From Taudactylus pleione (taxonomy: Eukaryota > Chordata > Amphibia > Anura > Myobatrachidae), in contig JAUIMM010000637.1 of NCBI GenBank assembly GCA_031769625.1, forward strand, positions 2,457,501-2,521,500: a DNA stretch of 64,000 nt, in the 5' to 3' direction. Shown here in pieces: positions 1 through 11,739 of the stretch; positions within the stretch are counted from its first letter, which is position 1, and each line of letters starts with the position of its first letter. Under the pieces are notes generated by a model. It made no database searches. It was not told where the DNA came from and was given only the letters and a program-made list of their open reading frames with translations. A program made the translations under genes and the position numbers.

Positions 1-936
1 TTCATCCCTGGTGATGCTCTGCCAGGCCTCTACTGCAAATGTCTTCAGTTCCTGCTTGTTCTTTTGGCATTTTCCCTTCAGTTTTGTCTTCATCAAGTGA
101 AATGCATGCTCAATGAGATTCAGGTCAGGGGATTGACTTGGCCATTGCATAACATTCCACTTTTTAGCCTTAAAAAACTCTTTGGTTGCTTTTGCAGTAT
201 GCTTCGGGTCATTGTCCATCTGCACTGTGAAGCGCCGTCCAATGAGTTCTGAAGCATTTGACTGAAACACTTCAGAATTCATTCTGCTGCTTTTGTCAGT
301 AGTCACATGATCAATAAATACAAGGGAACCAGTTCCATTGGCAGGCATACATGCCCACACCATGACACTACCACCACCATGCATCACTGATTAGGTGGTA
401 TGTTTTGGATCATGAGCAGTTCCTTTCCTTCTCCATACTCTTCTCTTCCCATCACTCTGGTACAAGTTGATCTTTGTCTCATCTGTCCATAGGATGTGGT
501 TCCAGAACCGTAATGGCTTTTTTAGATGTTGTTTGGCAAACTCTAATCTGGTCTTCCTGTTTTTGTGGCTCACCAATGGTTTACATCTTGTGGTGAACCC
601 TCTATATTCACTCTTGTGAAGTCTTCTCTTGATTGTTGACTTTGACACATATACACCTACCTCCTGGAGAGTGTTCTTGATTTGGCCAACTGTTGTGAAG
701 GGGTTTTTCTTCACCAGGGAAATAATTCTTCTGTTATCCACCACAGTTGTTTTCCGTGGTCTTCCGGGTCTTTTGGTGTTGCTGAGCTCTCCGGTGCATT
801 CTTTCTTTTTAAGAATGTTCCAAACAGTTGATTTGGCCACACCTAATGTTTCTGCTATCTCTCTGATGGGTTTGTTTTGATTTTTCAGCCTAATGATGGC
901 TTGCTTCACTGATAGTGACAGCTCTTTGGATCTCAT
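1..936 (-). pseudogene. Tc1-like transposase, one internal stop
   Basis: DDE transposase that would cut and paste its own element at TA sites. The ATG at 936 opens MRSKELSLSVKQAII, followed by paired helix-turn-helix domains (AKSTVWNILKK; the GRPRKTT hook lies between them). The DD34E triad is visible: Asp in LWTDETKINLY, Asp in QMDNDPKHTAK and Glu in SPDLNLIEHAF. A TAA at 391-393, one base change from a Ser codon (TCA), interrupts the frame after KHTT. The same frame stays open from 390 to the left edge. A few residues normally found before NASELIGRRF appear to be missing. The gene is dead but only lightly damaged, which suggests a moderately young copy. Confidence 0.92.
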
Positions 937-1284
937 ATTGAGAGTCGACAGCAACTGATTCTAAATGCAAATGTCAAACCTAGAATCAACTCCAGACCTT
1001 TTACGTGCTTAATTGATAAGGGAATAGCCCACACCTGTCCATGAAATAGCTTTTGAGTTGATAGTCCCATTACTTTTGGCCCCTTAAAAAGTGGGAGGCA
1101 CATATAGAAACCATTGTAATTCCTACACCGTTCACCTGATTTGGATGTAATTACCCTCAAATTAAATCTGAAAGTCTGCAGTTATAGCACATCTTGTTTG
1201 TTTCATTTCAAAGCCATTGTGGTGGTGAATAGAGGCTAAAATATGAAAATTATGTCAATGTCCCAATATTTATGGACCTGACTG
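1..1284 (-). mobile_element. Tc1/mariner DNA transposon, truncated by the window edge
   Basis: The right terminal inverted repeat ends at 1284 in CCTGACTG, followed by TA, the usual Tc1/mariner target dinucleotide. From there the minus strand reads terminal repeat, about 320 bp of untranslated leader, then a Tc1-type transposase that runs off the left edge. The other terminal repeat is outside the window. The element sits just upstream of the first POLN exon seen here, on the opposite strand, so it is probably an intronic insertion. Tc1 identity is sure from the protein. Confidence 0.93.
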
Positions 1285-1876
1285 TACATTAAATTTACCC
1301 CCCAGGTGTAAGATAGTGTTCTCTGTTCTTGGCAAAAAGGCCTTTGCTCTTTCCTCATCACAAAAAAAAGTTAGTCCGAACTGTCCTTATATTGGCTAAT
1401 ACTCTGACAACAAACTTTTTTCAGAACTTGAGACTTCAAAGGATTTTCCACTTTAAATAACCCATGTACAAAACTCCACTCCCTTCCCAATAATAGTACT
1501 TTGGTGGTGTGTTCTCTGGGATTGCAACATTTACTCTGTTCTACCAGCATACTGCTGCATAGGCATAATAATAGCAATTGCAACATTTACTTTATACAAC
1601 AGGATCCTGGTAGAACATGCATAATAATAGAGTCTTTGAATATTTATAGAATGGTACCAGTGGGGGGAGAGAGAGTTAAGGCTGGAAAAAGCATCGGAGA
1701 CAGTGTTGAACTGACTTGTGAGGAGATTAGGTCATCTGAACAGGTAATAGAGGGCAAGGAAAAGGATAGAGTAGATAATCCATCTTAATTTCTATGGCCA
1801 AATGAACATTAACTGCCAAACTGACTACACATTAATGCTAATAGTCGGCTGTTTGTATTTAAAATTTATTTTACAG
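1285..1876 (+). other. POLN intron end, no gene seen
   Basis: AT-rich intronic sequence between the Tc1 terminal repeat and the first POLN exon in the window. No repeat family or coding signal was recognised. It ends in the acceptor TTTTACAG at 1869-1876. Confidence 0.6.
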
Positions 1877-2320
1877 TCTGATGTAACTGCATTGCCAGAG
1901 AAGCATGAAATTTCCACATCACCAATGACCACAAATGTCTTTACTGACAGTGTAATGGATCAAAATCATTTCCAACTGTTGGCTGCCCCTCCAGTTACAC
2001 AGGTTGAACCAATTCAGAAACAGAGAAGTACACTTTCAGTACTGGATGACATTAACTATGAAAATAAAGAAGGATCTTCATGTGCTACACTTAGACTAAA
2101 ATCTTTTTTGTCTCCAAAACCCAAGTCGTGTTTTTCAGAAAATGAAGTGACAAGAAAATTGCTAGGGAAGCAGCATAAGATTTTTAAAAGTGATGAGATA
2201 CAGTTTTGGTCCATGAGTTCAGAGCAGCAGTGCACATTACTTGAAGATACCAATCAAACTAAAGCCGTTATTCTTACAATGGTGTTTCAGAATGGTTCTT
2301 CCCAGCTGTGCCCATCCAAG
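1877..2320 (+). CDS. POLN: POLN large N-terminal exon (DNA polymerase nu)
   Basis: Coding exon of DNA polymerase nu, a nuclear family A polymerase linked to translesion synthesis and crosslink/meiotic repair. The 148 codons (phase 0 on both sides) start after acceptor TTTTACAG and end at donor AAG|GTCAGT. Most of the exon is Ser/Asn/Lys-rich and poorly conserved, as the N-terminal part of this protein is known to be. The C-terminal stretch KAVILTMVFQNGSSQL matches the human motif ALVITVMYTDGSTQL, which opens the inactive exonuclease-like domain. Assignment relies mainly on this end and on the following exons. Upstream exons are not in the window. The exact start of the exon is the least certain point. 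Confidence 0.85.
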
Positions 2321-2554
2321 GTCAGTATTCTTTACTTTACTTTTTTTTTTCTTTAACTGGAATAAGTAAAATGATCTTAGATAATTTACACCTTGCATTA
2401 TTCAAACAGAATAGATATACTAGGAAACCAAATGGTAAAAGTATTCATGTTTCTAATTGTCACGATCCAGCTAGACACTATGCAGAGGTTATGTGCTTTT
2501 GAAATATGTAACTGCTCAAGTGGTGTCTACCCTGTTATCTGTTTCCACGGGTTT

Positions 2555-2850
2555 CATTCTGACCCCTGGATTTCAAAAGTTCCAGACAACATTGACCTAC
2601 AGCGGCATCCTGAAAGTCATAATCCCGACCCAATTCAGTAACTGTCCTAACCCTCCCCCCAACCCACCTTTCCCGCAGCCTAACCCTCCCCTCCATGTAA
2701 CCTATCTCCCCCTAGTGCCTAACCCTTAACCTAACCCTTCGTCTAACCTTAATTATCGTCAAGATTCTGGAGCCTGGATTCCGGCTGCTGCCAGGATTCT
2801 AGCGCCGCTATTCTGAGCGCCGACATCCCGACCACCGGGATGGTAACTAC
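2555..2850. repeat. Interspersed repeat with a CCTAACCCT-like core
   Basis: A pyrimidine-rich core (repeated CCTAACCCTCCCC) is flanked by GC-rich arms with phrases such as GGATTCCGGC, GCGCCGACATCCCGAC and CCGGGATGG. The same build recurs at 14040-14380, 18850-19160 and 50950-51660. It is therefore a dispersed family, probably a non-autonomous DNA element with inverted arms. The superfamily is not known. Boundaries are approximate. Confidence 0.6.
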
Positions 2851-2904
2851 AGACTCAATATTTAGTGGGCAGTTCTTGGAATGAAACCCTCTTTCTACTT
2901 TTAG

Positions 2905-3080
2905 CCAGTGGTAGAAAGAATATACCATAAACACGTGTCCACCAGTGGTAGGAAGAATATACCATAAACACGTGTCCACCAGTGGTAGGAAGAATATACC
3001 ATAAAAACATGTCCACCAGTGGTAGGAAGAATATACCATAAAACATGTCCACCAGTGGTAGGAAGAATATACCATAAAAA
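2905..3080. repeat. 37-bp minisatellite, about 4.7 copies
   Basis: The phrase CCAGTGGTAGGAAGAATATA starts at 2905, 2942, 2979, 3016 and 3052, giving periods of 37, 37, 37 and 36 bp. Copies differ mainly in the A-run before CATGTCCA or CACGTGTCCA. The copies are nearly identical, so the array is young or homogenised. The short open frames across it are repeat artefacts. Confidence 0.95.
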
Positions 3081-3924
3081 GAATAAACCAAACATATCTA
3101 TAGTTTTACACTAGACTTAAAAATAGCCATTGTTACATTAATACTTCATACACATAGAAATAATGTTGACCCATTTTAGAATTTTTATTAAATTATTGTA
3201 TGCTGCAAACTGGCATGGGGCAATGTAATGATATTATGTTAGGTATTCTTGAAGGATAACACTATCACTGTGTATGTATTCATTCACTTTCACCTTTTAA
3301 CAAGCAGCATGTATGATGTGAAATTATGATATTGTCATTTTTTTTTGTGTGACATTAAATGCCTTTGAAGCCAAGTTAATCATTAATTGTTACTATGGAA
3401 ACCTTTGCACCAATGACTTTATAGACAGTTTATCATGAGATTAAGGCTTTCATTGATACTTCATATGATGTATTTCTATTTATGGTTCCTGCTCCCCAAT
3501 GCCTGAAACTTAATTAGCAATTTTCTGAGGTCTACTGCACATGGTTATCGCGAATTAGAACTGGAATTGTAATATAGTATCATGTACATAAATATGTAGC
3601 AATATTTGGTGAAATATGTAGTTGAATATGTAGGTAATATAAAAATTTGTAACCTCAAATAAACATAAGATTTCAAATCAATTATTTCCTGATTACATTG
3701 TAATATGGAACAGCTCTGAGACAGAAGACAGGATTATAATTAATAAACAAAAAAAGCCAGCAGAAATAAATGTATTGACATAAATAGCCCAGCTGTAATC
3801 ATATCATATATCAACGGTCATTGATAAATTCATGAATATATAATGAATGCATTTATGTCAACTGTTCAATTGCTGAACTCAAATAAGAAATTGATTTTAA
3901 TAGTTCATACATTTTTTCTGGCAG

Positions 3925-4097
3925 GATTCAAATGCGTCTTTAAGTGGAATTCTTATATTATTCAAAAGGCAGGGTAAACATGAAACACTTAATCCAAGTG
4001 AGTCTGACATTTATGATCAAGAAGATCTATATATTTTCATGGATATAACAGACACTGCTTTGTTGAGAAAAGACCATGCACAATATAACTTTTTAAG
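3925..4097 (+). CDS. POLN: POLN exon, exonuclease-like domain part 1
   Basis: The exon begins after acceptor TTTTCTGGCAG and ends at TTAAG|GTAAAC (57 codons plus 2 nt; phase 0 in, phase 2 out). The peptide SGILILFKRQGKHE aligns with the human GIVVLVKRQ segment, and DLYIFMDITDTALLRKDHAQ with CIYIQIEHSAIWDQEQEAHQ. In family A polymerases this is the RNase H-fold 3'-5' exonuclease region. In polymerase nu it is degenerate and lacks proofreading. No carboxylate metal-binding set is obvious here, in keeping with that. Confidence 0.9.
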
Positions 4098-4302
4098 GTA
4101 AACTTGAATTTTAATTTCATAACAAACCAAATGGGAATATTTAACCAGTTACTACTGTTTTTGTTAATTATTGCTTCACTCTAAGGGGCCGAGTCAGTTA
4201 GACGTGAGGTGCCTGCTAGTTATGTTAGGCTGACCTCTCTTCGCATCTCCATAGTTTGCAAGCAGAAATCTTATGGAAACCACAGTCAATTGCATCGGAC
4301 CC

Positions 4303-4567
4303 TAATGGTGCATACACACAGTCAGATTTTTTTCAGGTCTGAACGATAACGATTGTTCAATCGTTCAATCGTTCATATCTGAAGGAAAATCTGACATGTG
4401 TGCAACGATGAACGATGCGCATTCCCCGTCTGTCAGATAACGATATCTGATGTGTTTGCAGTCAGTTTTGGACGATTTCCATTCATTTTAATACAGTAAA
4501 AAAACGTTCAATCGTTTACAAATCGTTCATCTGACATACTGTATCTGACCGTGTGTATGCACCATTA
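4303..4567. mobile_element. MITE with TAATGGTGCATACACAC termini, copy 1
   Basis: The left end reads TAATGGTGCATACACAC and the right end GTGTGTATGCACCATTA, a near-perfect inverted repeat continuing into GTCAGATT. The interior is full of short ATCGTTC / GAACGAT motifs that pair with one another. A second copy lies at 17298-17636. It is non-autonomous, with no coding capacity. The superfamily was not determined. Confidence 0.88.
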
Positions 4568-5223
4568 GTCTTCAGTCAGGCGATCCTATGTCCATAAAAA
4601 GTACACAATGTGTGATTATCCAATATATTAGCAGAGAGATATTCTGCATAGATAACACAGATACTATTAACAACCAAGTTAAGTTAAATAAAAGATGAGC
4701 TTGGATAGTAACCAAATAGATCAATACTCAAGAAGCTGATATGGAGAGCCATCTCAAAGCACAAATGGGCTAAATGTGTTTAAGTAATAAAAAAGTAGGT
4801 ACTCTTCTATACTAGGTACAATACCCTCCACATGGCAATGCCTCCAGTCCAAACCATTTTATGTCACCATCTTGTATTCTGGGTACTATGCCCTCCACAT
4901 GGCAATGCCTTCAAACCATTTAATTTGTACCTCTTTGAAACTACAATTACCTCAACACCAAAATGCAAGTCACCCATGCAGATAACTGCTTGGTAAGAAA
5001 GTTACTTCATGTCTTTTCTCTGATTCAAGTCCATCTGAAGTTCTATTTTTCTCTACATTTGTCCTAGAATCAAGGTCTCTACCTAAAGTACTTTAAAGTC
5101 TAGAAGAGACCTCTTTAACCACTAATAAAGGACTGCACTTATAGCAGCCACCTTCTCCTTAAGTCTCTAAATGTTTAACCAATACACACATGCCCCCAGG
5201 AGAAGAAACTGACTGAGGCAAGA

Positions 5224-6480
5224 CTGTCGCACGAGGTTTGGAATTAATGAATCTCCCTCTCTCAATAGCTCGTTCTTTGAAACGTAAGTCCACCTTGGTG
5301 CACAGAGAGCTTAAATCCTCTAACTTGTCTGGGAGATCACGATTAATTAGAAAATCTTTAATGTTGTCGGATAAGCCGTGCCAAAAGGCTGCATAGAATG
5401 CTTCATAATTTCAAGAGAGTTCTGATGCCAGCATTTGAAACTACACCAGATACTGGCCTAAAGAATTTGAACCCTATGCAGATGTAGAAGATCTGAAGAT
5501 GTAGATGACACTCTCCCAGGCTCGTCGAAGATTCAGCGGAGTGCCTTGACAAATTCCTTGTAAGATGTTAGATGGGATCCGATATGTATTTCACATTGTT
5601 TTAAGAAACCCCTGCAATTTTTGGGGTTCCCATCAAATTTTGAATTGAATATTATCCATCCGCTTAGTCAGTTCTTGGTGAAACTGTACTACCTGACCTT
5701 GTACCACCTCTTGGTGTCCTAGGTGAGCAACAAGATCAGGTGTAAGCCCAGTAGCCTGTGCCTGATTCTTAGCTGGTTCCATGGTACCAGTACCAACTGT
5801 CATGCCTGAGGGTTGGTTTGAGTTGGAACAGGCATGGGAGGCTGAAGAGGAGAATTCAGAGGTGTGAAGGAACTTAGGTGGCTTGAGCCAGGACTTCCTC
5901 ATGCATTGATGTGAGGAGGTAGAGATACGGCAGTGGATGATGGGCCGAAGGCGAGGACAGGAATAGAATGGTTTTATTGAACAGCAGGTTGAAATGGGAC
6001 TGGATATATAATACTGAAGGAATGGGCAGAATCGGATTGGGACCGATGATGCTGGATGGAGAGCTGGATCGGTTTGAGACCGATGCTGATGAACTTGATC
6101 GATTGGGACCGATGTTGATAAATTGAAGAACTTAATACAAATGAGTCCAATGTTGATGAATTGATTAACTTGATCGGTTGGGTCCGATGTTGATGACTCG
6201 ATGAACTTGATCAGTTGCAGTTGGGACTGATGTTGATGAATTGAAGAACTTAATTGATAAGAGTCCATTGTTGGAGGCATCAGATGGAACTGTTTGGAGG
6301 TATCGGCTGGAACCGATGGAGGCAGTAAGAACAAGTCTCAGTGGTAAAACCAGACTAGTGTGCAAGATGGTATAGGAGACTTGTTTACCAGATTTAGGAA
6401 CTGGATATAATGAACTGGAAGCATTCAGATACATAGTACCTGGGACCTCAACACAGAGCTGTAACTTCAGCAAGTAGGGA
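5224..6480 (-). mobile_element. Ty3/gypsy copy B: leader and partial gag only
   Basis: Read on the minus strand, this follows the LTR-like block at 6480-6890. It has a leader with degenerate repeats of a GATCGGTT..GACCGATG phrase (about 6030-6330), then a gag segment (5900 down to 5224) stopping before the zinc-knuckle region. Its gag matches copy A at 11115-11735, with about 100 bp missing at 5644 relative to A. Protease and polymerase are absent, so the copy is truncated. Sharing one LTR-like block with copy A implies a tandem or recombined arrangement. Confidence 0.65.
5250..5900 (-). pseudogene. Ty3/gypsy gag fragment (copy B)
   Basis: Minus-strand reading gives a capsid-type gag with LVAHLGHQEVVQGQVVQFHQ and KRMDNIQFKI, then the diagnostic NPKNCRGFL-like stretch in another frame. 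Frameshifts and a 100-bp deletion make it non-functional. The copy is useful because it shows what gag looked like before a MITE entered copy A at 10252-11118. Confidence 0.65.
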
Positions 6481-6890
6481 CGTTGTACTGGCAACAGAGG
6501 CCAGTCAGGAAATTAAATTTACAAGTGAGGATCCCCAGGGATTGGATGCTGCGATTAGCAAGTCTGGGAGCAGTGCTCTGAGTGGAGGAAGAACGTCAGG
6601 TGACAGTCCAAAATGGCTGCGCCCATATTGTGGTTTAGGAGGGAACTCTGATGTGCAGCTTGTATGTCATCATGCTGGGAAGATATGCAGTGAGCAAGGA
6701 GTTGCAAAGCGCCATCTCCATGCTCAGTGACAGAATACTTAGCGGACGGGGCAGAAGCAGCACAGATAGGCCTCAGTACCAACCGGGTGCGGACCTCTGT
6801 GCTATCTGGTAGTGATGCACAGCACGAGCGGACCTCAGCACTAGACTGATCAGGCACTGGAGAGGTAAGAAAGTGTTTTTTAAGGGCCAG
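6480..6890 (-). repeat. Probable LTR between gypsy copies A and B
   Basis: The block lies directly after the degenerate chromodomain end of copy A's pol and before copy B's leader. It starts (minus strand) TGTCACGCTCTGG and contains ATGGGCGCAGCCATTTTGG. Similar ATGGGCGCAG phrases occur in the 5' ends of copy A (near 13375) and gypsy C (near 42667), which supports an LTR. No exact 3' border was found. Confidence 0.5.
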
Positions 6891-6899
6891 AGCGTGACA

Positions 6900-9800
6900 G
6901 CACCCCCCCTCACGGGTGGCCCCAGGACACCTCTTAGGCTTACGCGGAAACTTGGAATGGAATGCTCATATCAACTGAGAAACATGGACATCAGAGGCCA
7001 GAGGTTCTTTTAGGCCATAGCCCTTCCAGTCGAACAGGTATTGAAGACGTCAATTATGGATTCTAGAGTCCAGAATCTTTGCCACTTCGTATTTGACTCC
7101 ACGATGAGTCTGGACCTTGGGTGCCTTTGAAAATTCTGAATGAAACTGTTGGAGTATTAGTGGTTTCAATAAAGAAATATGGAAGGAATTTGATATCCTC
7201 AGGAATGAAGGTAGCTTGACTTTGAATCGTGTTGATAACACACTCAAAGGTGAATATCCCAATTTAACGAGCTGCAAATTTTATGGATCGAACTCTTAAC
7301 CGAAGGTTTTGTGTAGAGAGCCAAAATCTATCTCCTTGCTTGAGACTGGGGACTGCTATTTTCCTGCCAGCGAACTTCTTGTACCGCTCAGAAGCTTTCA
7401 CAAGGGAGGAGAGGATCCCTTTCCAGATCTTGGAAAAGTGATGCAAGATGTCAGCAGCTGGAACCTGTAAGGCAGGAAGAGGCTGAAATTCAGGAGCTCC
7501 AAGGTGGAGGCCATCAGTGGCCAAAAAAGGGCATGGAACCAGATGAAGAATGGCACTGATTGTTTTGACAAAATTCCACCCAAGGAAGTAGTTCAGCCCA
7601 GTTTTCCTGAGGGGAGGATACGTATAAATAAAGTAAAGACTCCAGATGTTGGTTGACTCTTTCCGTCTGGCCATTAGGGGGTGGTAGGCAGTGGAGAAAT
7701 TGAGCTTGACTTGAAGTGAAGAACACAAGGAATGCCAAAACTAGGAGACAAACTGAATTCCCTTGTCAGAGATCATTTCCAGATGTAGTCCATGGAGTCT
7801 GAAGATTTCTTGTATGAATAATTGAGCCAACTTGGGAGCTGATGGAAGACAGGTGAGAGGAATGAAGTGAGCCATCTTGGTAAACTTGTCAACTACCACC
7901 CAGCTGGTGTTGAATTTGTTTGAAATCGGGAGGTCGGTAATGAAGTCCATCGACAGATGTGACCATGATTGATGTGGAACAGAGAGAGGAAGTAACTGCC
8001 CAGCTGGAGACTTTATTCTGGGCGCATTTGTTACAAGAGGCAATGAAGTCTTGGATGTCTTTTCTGAGAGATGGCCACCAGACCTGAAAATGAACTCGAA
8101 GGTCTAATGTATGCTTGCATCATGACCTGTGAAGCGGGAAGTATGAGCCCAATGTGGCAGTTTCTTGTGTAATGTGGGTTTGACAAGTTTTCCCATCAGG
8201 TGGTGAGTATTCTACTCTGACTGCAGAGAATGCCACTGGATCAATGATGAGATGCTTTTCTGCGGATGTAGTCTCATTTTCTTTCTCCATGGAGCGAGAG
8301 AGGGCATCAGCCTCTCGGTTCTGGACCCATAGACGAAAAGACAATTTGAAGTTAAATAGTGAGAAGAGAGCCAATCTGGCTTGCCTCTCATTCAGACAAT
8401 GGGCTGTCTTAATATATAAGAGGTATTGTGGTCTGTGAGAATGGAAATGGGATGCACAGCTCCTTCCAACAGATAGCGCCACTCCTCCAAGGCTAACTTA
8501 ATATTGAGAAGTTCTTGATCCCCAATAGAGTAGTTGCACTCAGCTGGAGTGAATTTTCTGGAGAAAAATGAACAGGGGTAGAGATGTCCATCAGCACAGC
8601 TCCGACTCCTACGGGGAGAAGTGTCAAATTCCAAGATGAATGGTTGTGGGACATCAGTTTGACGAAGAACAGGAGCGGAAATTAACTTCTGTTTGATTTT
8701 TTGGAAGGCTTCCTCTGACCATCGGGGTGGTTTAGCACTTTTCCGGATGAGAGCAGTAATAAGTGCAATGATGGTGGAAAAGTTCTTTATGAATTTGCAA
8801 TACTAGTTTGGAAACCCAAGGAAGCACTGAACAGTCCTAAAAGTATTAGGAAGCGGCCATTCCTGAATTGCTTGGAGCCTTTCTGGGTCCATTTTCAGAC
8901 AAGAACCTGAAATTATATATCCCAGGAAGGGAATACAGTTGACCTCGAAGACACACTTCTCCAATTTGCAGTAAAGATGATTGGAACGGAGATGTGTCAG
9001 TACCTCCTTTACTTGCCAGCTATGTTCTTCCAGATCATTGGCGAATATGAGAATCAACATAGACAACAACATGATTGTAAAACAGATCGCAAAATATCTC
9101 ATTAACATGTTGGAATACTGCAGGAGCATTGCTGAGACTGAAGGGCATACTGAGATACTCGTAGCAACCATCGCGGGTGTTCTATTGCAGTCTTCCACTC
9201 TTCTCCTTCCTGAATTCGTATGAGATTATATGCTCCTCGCAAGTCCAATTTGGAGAAGATGGTGGCTCCACTGACTCGGTCAAAAAGCTCTGTAATCAGA
9301 GGGAGAATATAGCAGTTTTTAATGGTGATGTCATTCAACCCCCTGTAGTCTATGCAGGGGCGCATAGAAGCCCACACCAGCTGGAGAGGTGGAAGAGAGG
9401 ATGAACCCTTTTTCCAAATTCTCTTGGACGTAGTCAGTCATGGCCTTGGTTTCTAAGAGCGATAGCAGATAAATTCGCCCTATGGGAGGAGATATCCCAG
9501 GGATTAATTCAATTGCACAATCCCATTCACGGTGAAGAGGAACAATATCAGCACCAGCTTTACTGAAAACATTAGTGAATTCTTGATAAGGAGGAGAGGA
9601 GTATCCGGATGAGACGGTACTGCAGAGCATACTGGAAGAATTTTTTGGAGGCAAGAGCTGAAGCAGGAAGATCCCCAAGCGGTGATTTGTGAGTTTCTCC
9701 AGTCAGTATGAGAATTATGCAGATAGAGCCAGGGCAAGCCCAGAACTATAGAATGCGAAGCCCTTGATATGACAAGAAAACTTAAAAGTTCAGACTGCAG

Positions 9801-10160
9801 AGCACCAATCTGGACTCACAGAGGTCGAGTCTTAAGTGTAATTGTACCCCCTAGGATGCGACTTCCATCAGCCACTTAAAGTAGATAGGATGAAGCAGAC
9901 TCTCGGTTGGTAATGTCCATCGCTGGACCAATTCAGATGTGACAAAGTTACCAGCTGCGCCTGAATCCAACAGCTCAACGACTTGCCTGAAGCAGTTGAC
10001 CACTTGAAGAGATACTGAGAGAATGCAATTGGTTTTCTTTGGCAAGGAATGAACTACTCCTAACTTAGCCTCTCCTTGCGAGTTAGGACGCTTGGGACAA
10101 TTGTTGATCTGATGAGAAGCAGCAGCACAGTATAGACAGAGATTCTTAGACTGTCACATT
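6900..10160 (-). pseudogene. Ty3/gypsy pol (copy A): PR-RT-RH-IN-chromodomain
   Basis: Visible domains in order: protease with LLDSGAAGNFV (about 9990); RT with [16 protein letters not shown] and [15 protein letters not shown] (9250-9350); the YVDD box near 9055 broken by a small deletion; connection LRSNHLYCKLEKCVFEVN; RNase H with CNYSIGDQELLNIKLALEEW (8520); integrase with HLSMDFITDLPIS and EMISDKGIQFVS (7750-7960); the PNGQTERVN box (7690); and a C-terminal chromodomain remnant YLFDWKGYGLKEP (7030). Repeated frame changes and stops leave no intact protein. The enzyme would have copied the element's RNA and integrated the cDNA. Confidence 0.88.
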
Positions 10161-10251
10161 CGGCGTTCTTCCTGTGATATGCAAGAACGGTTGGAATGAA
10201 TAAATGAATGAATCTTAAACGTAAGTCCACCTTGGTGCACAGAGAGATTAA

Positions 10252-11118
10252 TAGGGGAATTCAATAGGGTGCGAAAACTCAGTTTTTGCGTTAATATCGC
10301 ACCTATGACGTCATTATCGCAGGTTTTAGTTTTACACTGTATTCAATTTCAAAGACTTTTCGCAGGTTCGAAAAGTCTTTGATAAAAACCGGGGATAACT
10401 TTTCACCATTGAATAGGTGTCGAAAAAAAGTGCAGAATTGGGGTTTAGGGGTGCAGGCTTATAAAAAATAGCCTGCACCCCTGGGAATGACATTTAAAAA
10501 ATAACTGTGTCAAAAAAAGTAAAAAAAAAAAATAGGGACACCACAAAAAATCTAAAAATTGGGGTGAAAAAAAAAAAAAAGGGAAAAAATTGTTTAAAAC
10601 TAGGGAAATAGGTTCAGGGCTATTCCTCAAGTATGCGGCAGGTGTTTTCTAGAATAGATTTATAGCGGCAGGTGCAAAATTGCAGAATTTTAAAAACGTA
10701 CTTTAGGGACAACAAAATATGCTAGTACCCATTTTCATGTACCCCAAATTTGATGGGACCACTTAAAAAAAACGAAAAAAAAAACCTAAGTGCTCTTCTG
10801 CATCACTTCTTCAATGTCGGAAAAAAAGCACCTGCCGCAGCTGTTTAAATCCCCGTCTTTCATTTGCAGGCTAAAACGGGGGGGGGGGCCCATAGTTATC
10901 CCCCATGTTTTTACAACTTTAGAGGGGTCCTACAATTTTTTTAAGGAAAATTTCGTAACTTTATGCAAATCCCACTTCGCAGGCTCCCGTTTTCGTTAGT
11001 TTCATATTGAATATGGGGATAAACGGGCGCGCGCCCGATATTTTATCCCAGGTAAAAGCTCCGATATGAAACGTAAACTTCGACAGCGAAGTTTACATTT
11101 CATATTGAATACCCCTCT
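10252..11118. mobile_element. Palindromic MITE with AGGGGTATTCAATAT-type ends, copy 1
   Basis: The ends read AGGGGAATTCAATAGGGTGCG (left) and CATATTGAATACCCCTCT (right). A second copy lies at 25447-26290 in the same orientation and shares nearly the whole interior (for example GTGCAGAATTGGGGTTTAGG). It splits the gag/zinc-knuckle part of gypsy copy A: flanks GCACAGAGAGATTA and TAAGTACTCTAGCTTG rejoin to match the unbroken copy B sequence near 5300. There is no coding capacity. The superfamily is uncertain; a 3-bp TAA-like duplication is possible. Confidence 0.85.
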
Positions 11119-11735
11119 AAGTACTCTAGCTTGTCCGTTAGATCACGTGTAACAAGAACATCTTTAATGTTGTTGGATAAGCCATTCCAAAAGGCTACAT
11201 AGAATGCTCCATCATTCCAGGGGAGTTCTGATGCCAGTATTTAAAACTGCAGCAGATACTGGCCTACAGAATTTGAACCCTGCGCAGACGTAGAAGATCT
11301 GATGACACTCTCCCAGGGTTGTCAAAGATTCAGCAGAATGCCGTGATTAATTCCTTTTAAGATTTTAGGATGGGACCCATAAGGGAGAAGCCCAGTCTAA
11401 GGTGGATCCAGATAATAGGTAGATGATATATGCCACACGGGTATGGTCTGTAGGAAAAATGCTGGGTTAGAGCTCAAACTATATTTCACATTGATTTAGG
11501 AAACCCCTACAATTTTTGGGGTTCCCATCAAATTTTGCCGCAGTAGGTATGTGCAGATGAGGTGCCGTTGAGGAAACTGGAACCAGAGAAATCGGAATGG
11601 ATGAAGCAGTAGCTCCTGAACCTCTAAGAGTGGATTGAATGTTATCCAGCCGGTTAGTCAGTTCTTGGAGAAACTGTACTACATGACCTTGTGCCACCTC
11701 TTTGTGTTCTAGGCCAGCAACAAGATCAGGTGTAA
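11115..11735 (-). pseudogene. Ty3/gypsy gag fragment (copy A)
   Basis: Minus-strand reading contains VVQFLQELTNRLDNIQS, then AAKFDGNPKNCRGFLNQCEI, the typical vertebrate Ty3/gypsy capsid entry motif. It is interrupted by stops below 11479 and ends at the MITE insertion. Sequence upstream of 11735 no longer resembles copy B, so the start of gag has been replaced or has diverged. Confidence 0.75.
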
Positions 11736-11739
11736 ACCC

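Larger units (their letters stand above)
2321..3924 (+). other. POLN: POLN intron, 1.6 kb
   Basis: Phase 0 intron between the large N-terminal exon and the next coding exon. It holds a C/T-rich interspersed repeat and a 37-bp minisatellite (listed separately). The rest, 3081-3924, is AT-rich with no feature recognised. Confidence 0.75.

Noticed and set aside
2749..3095. Tandem repeats resembling a CRISPR array or a repeat protein (MVYSSYHWW units)
   Set aside because: There are no unique spacers between the 37-bp units, and a vertebrate intron context; it is a minisatellite.
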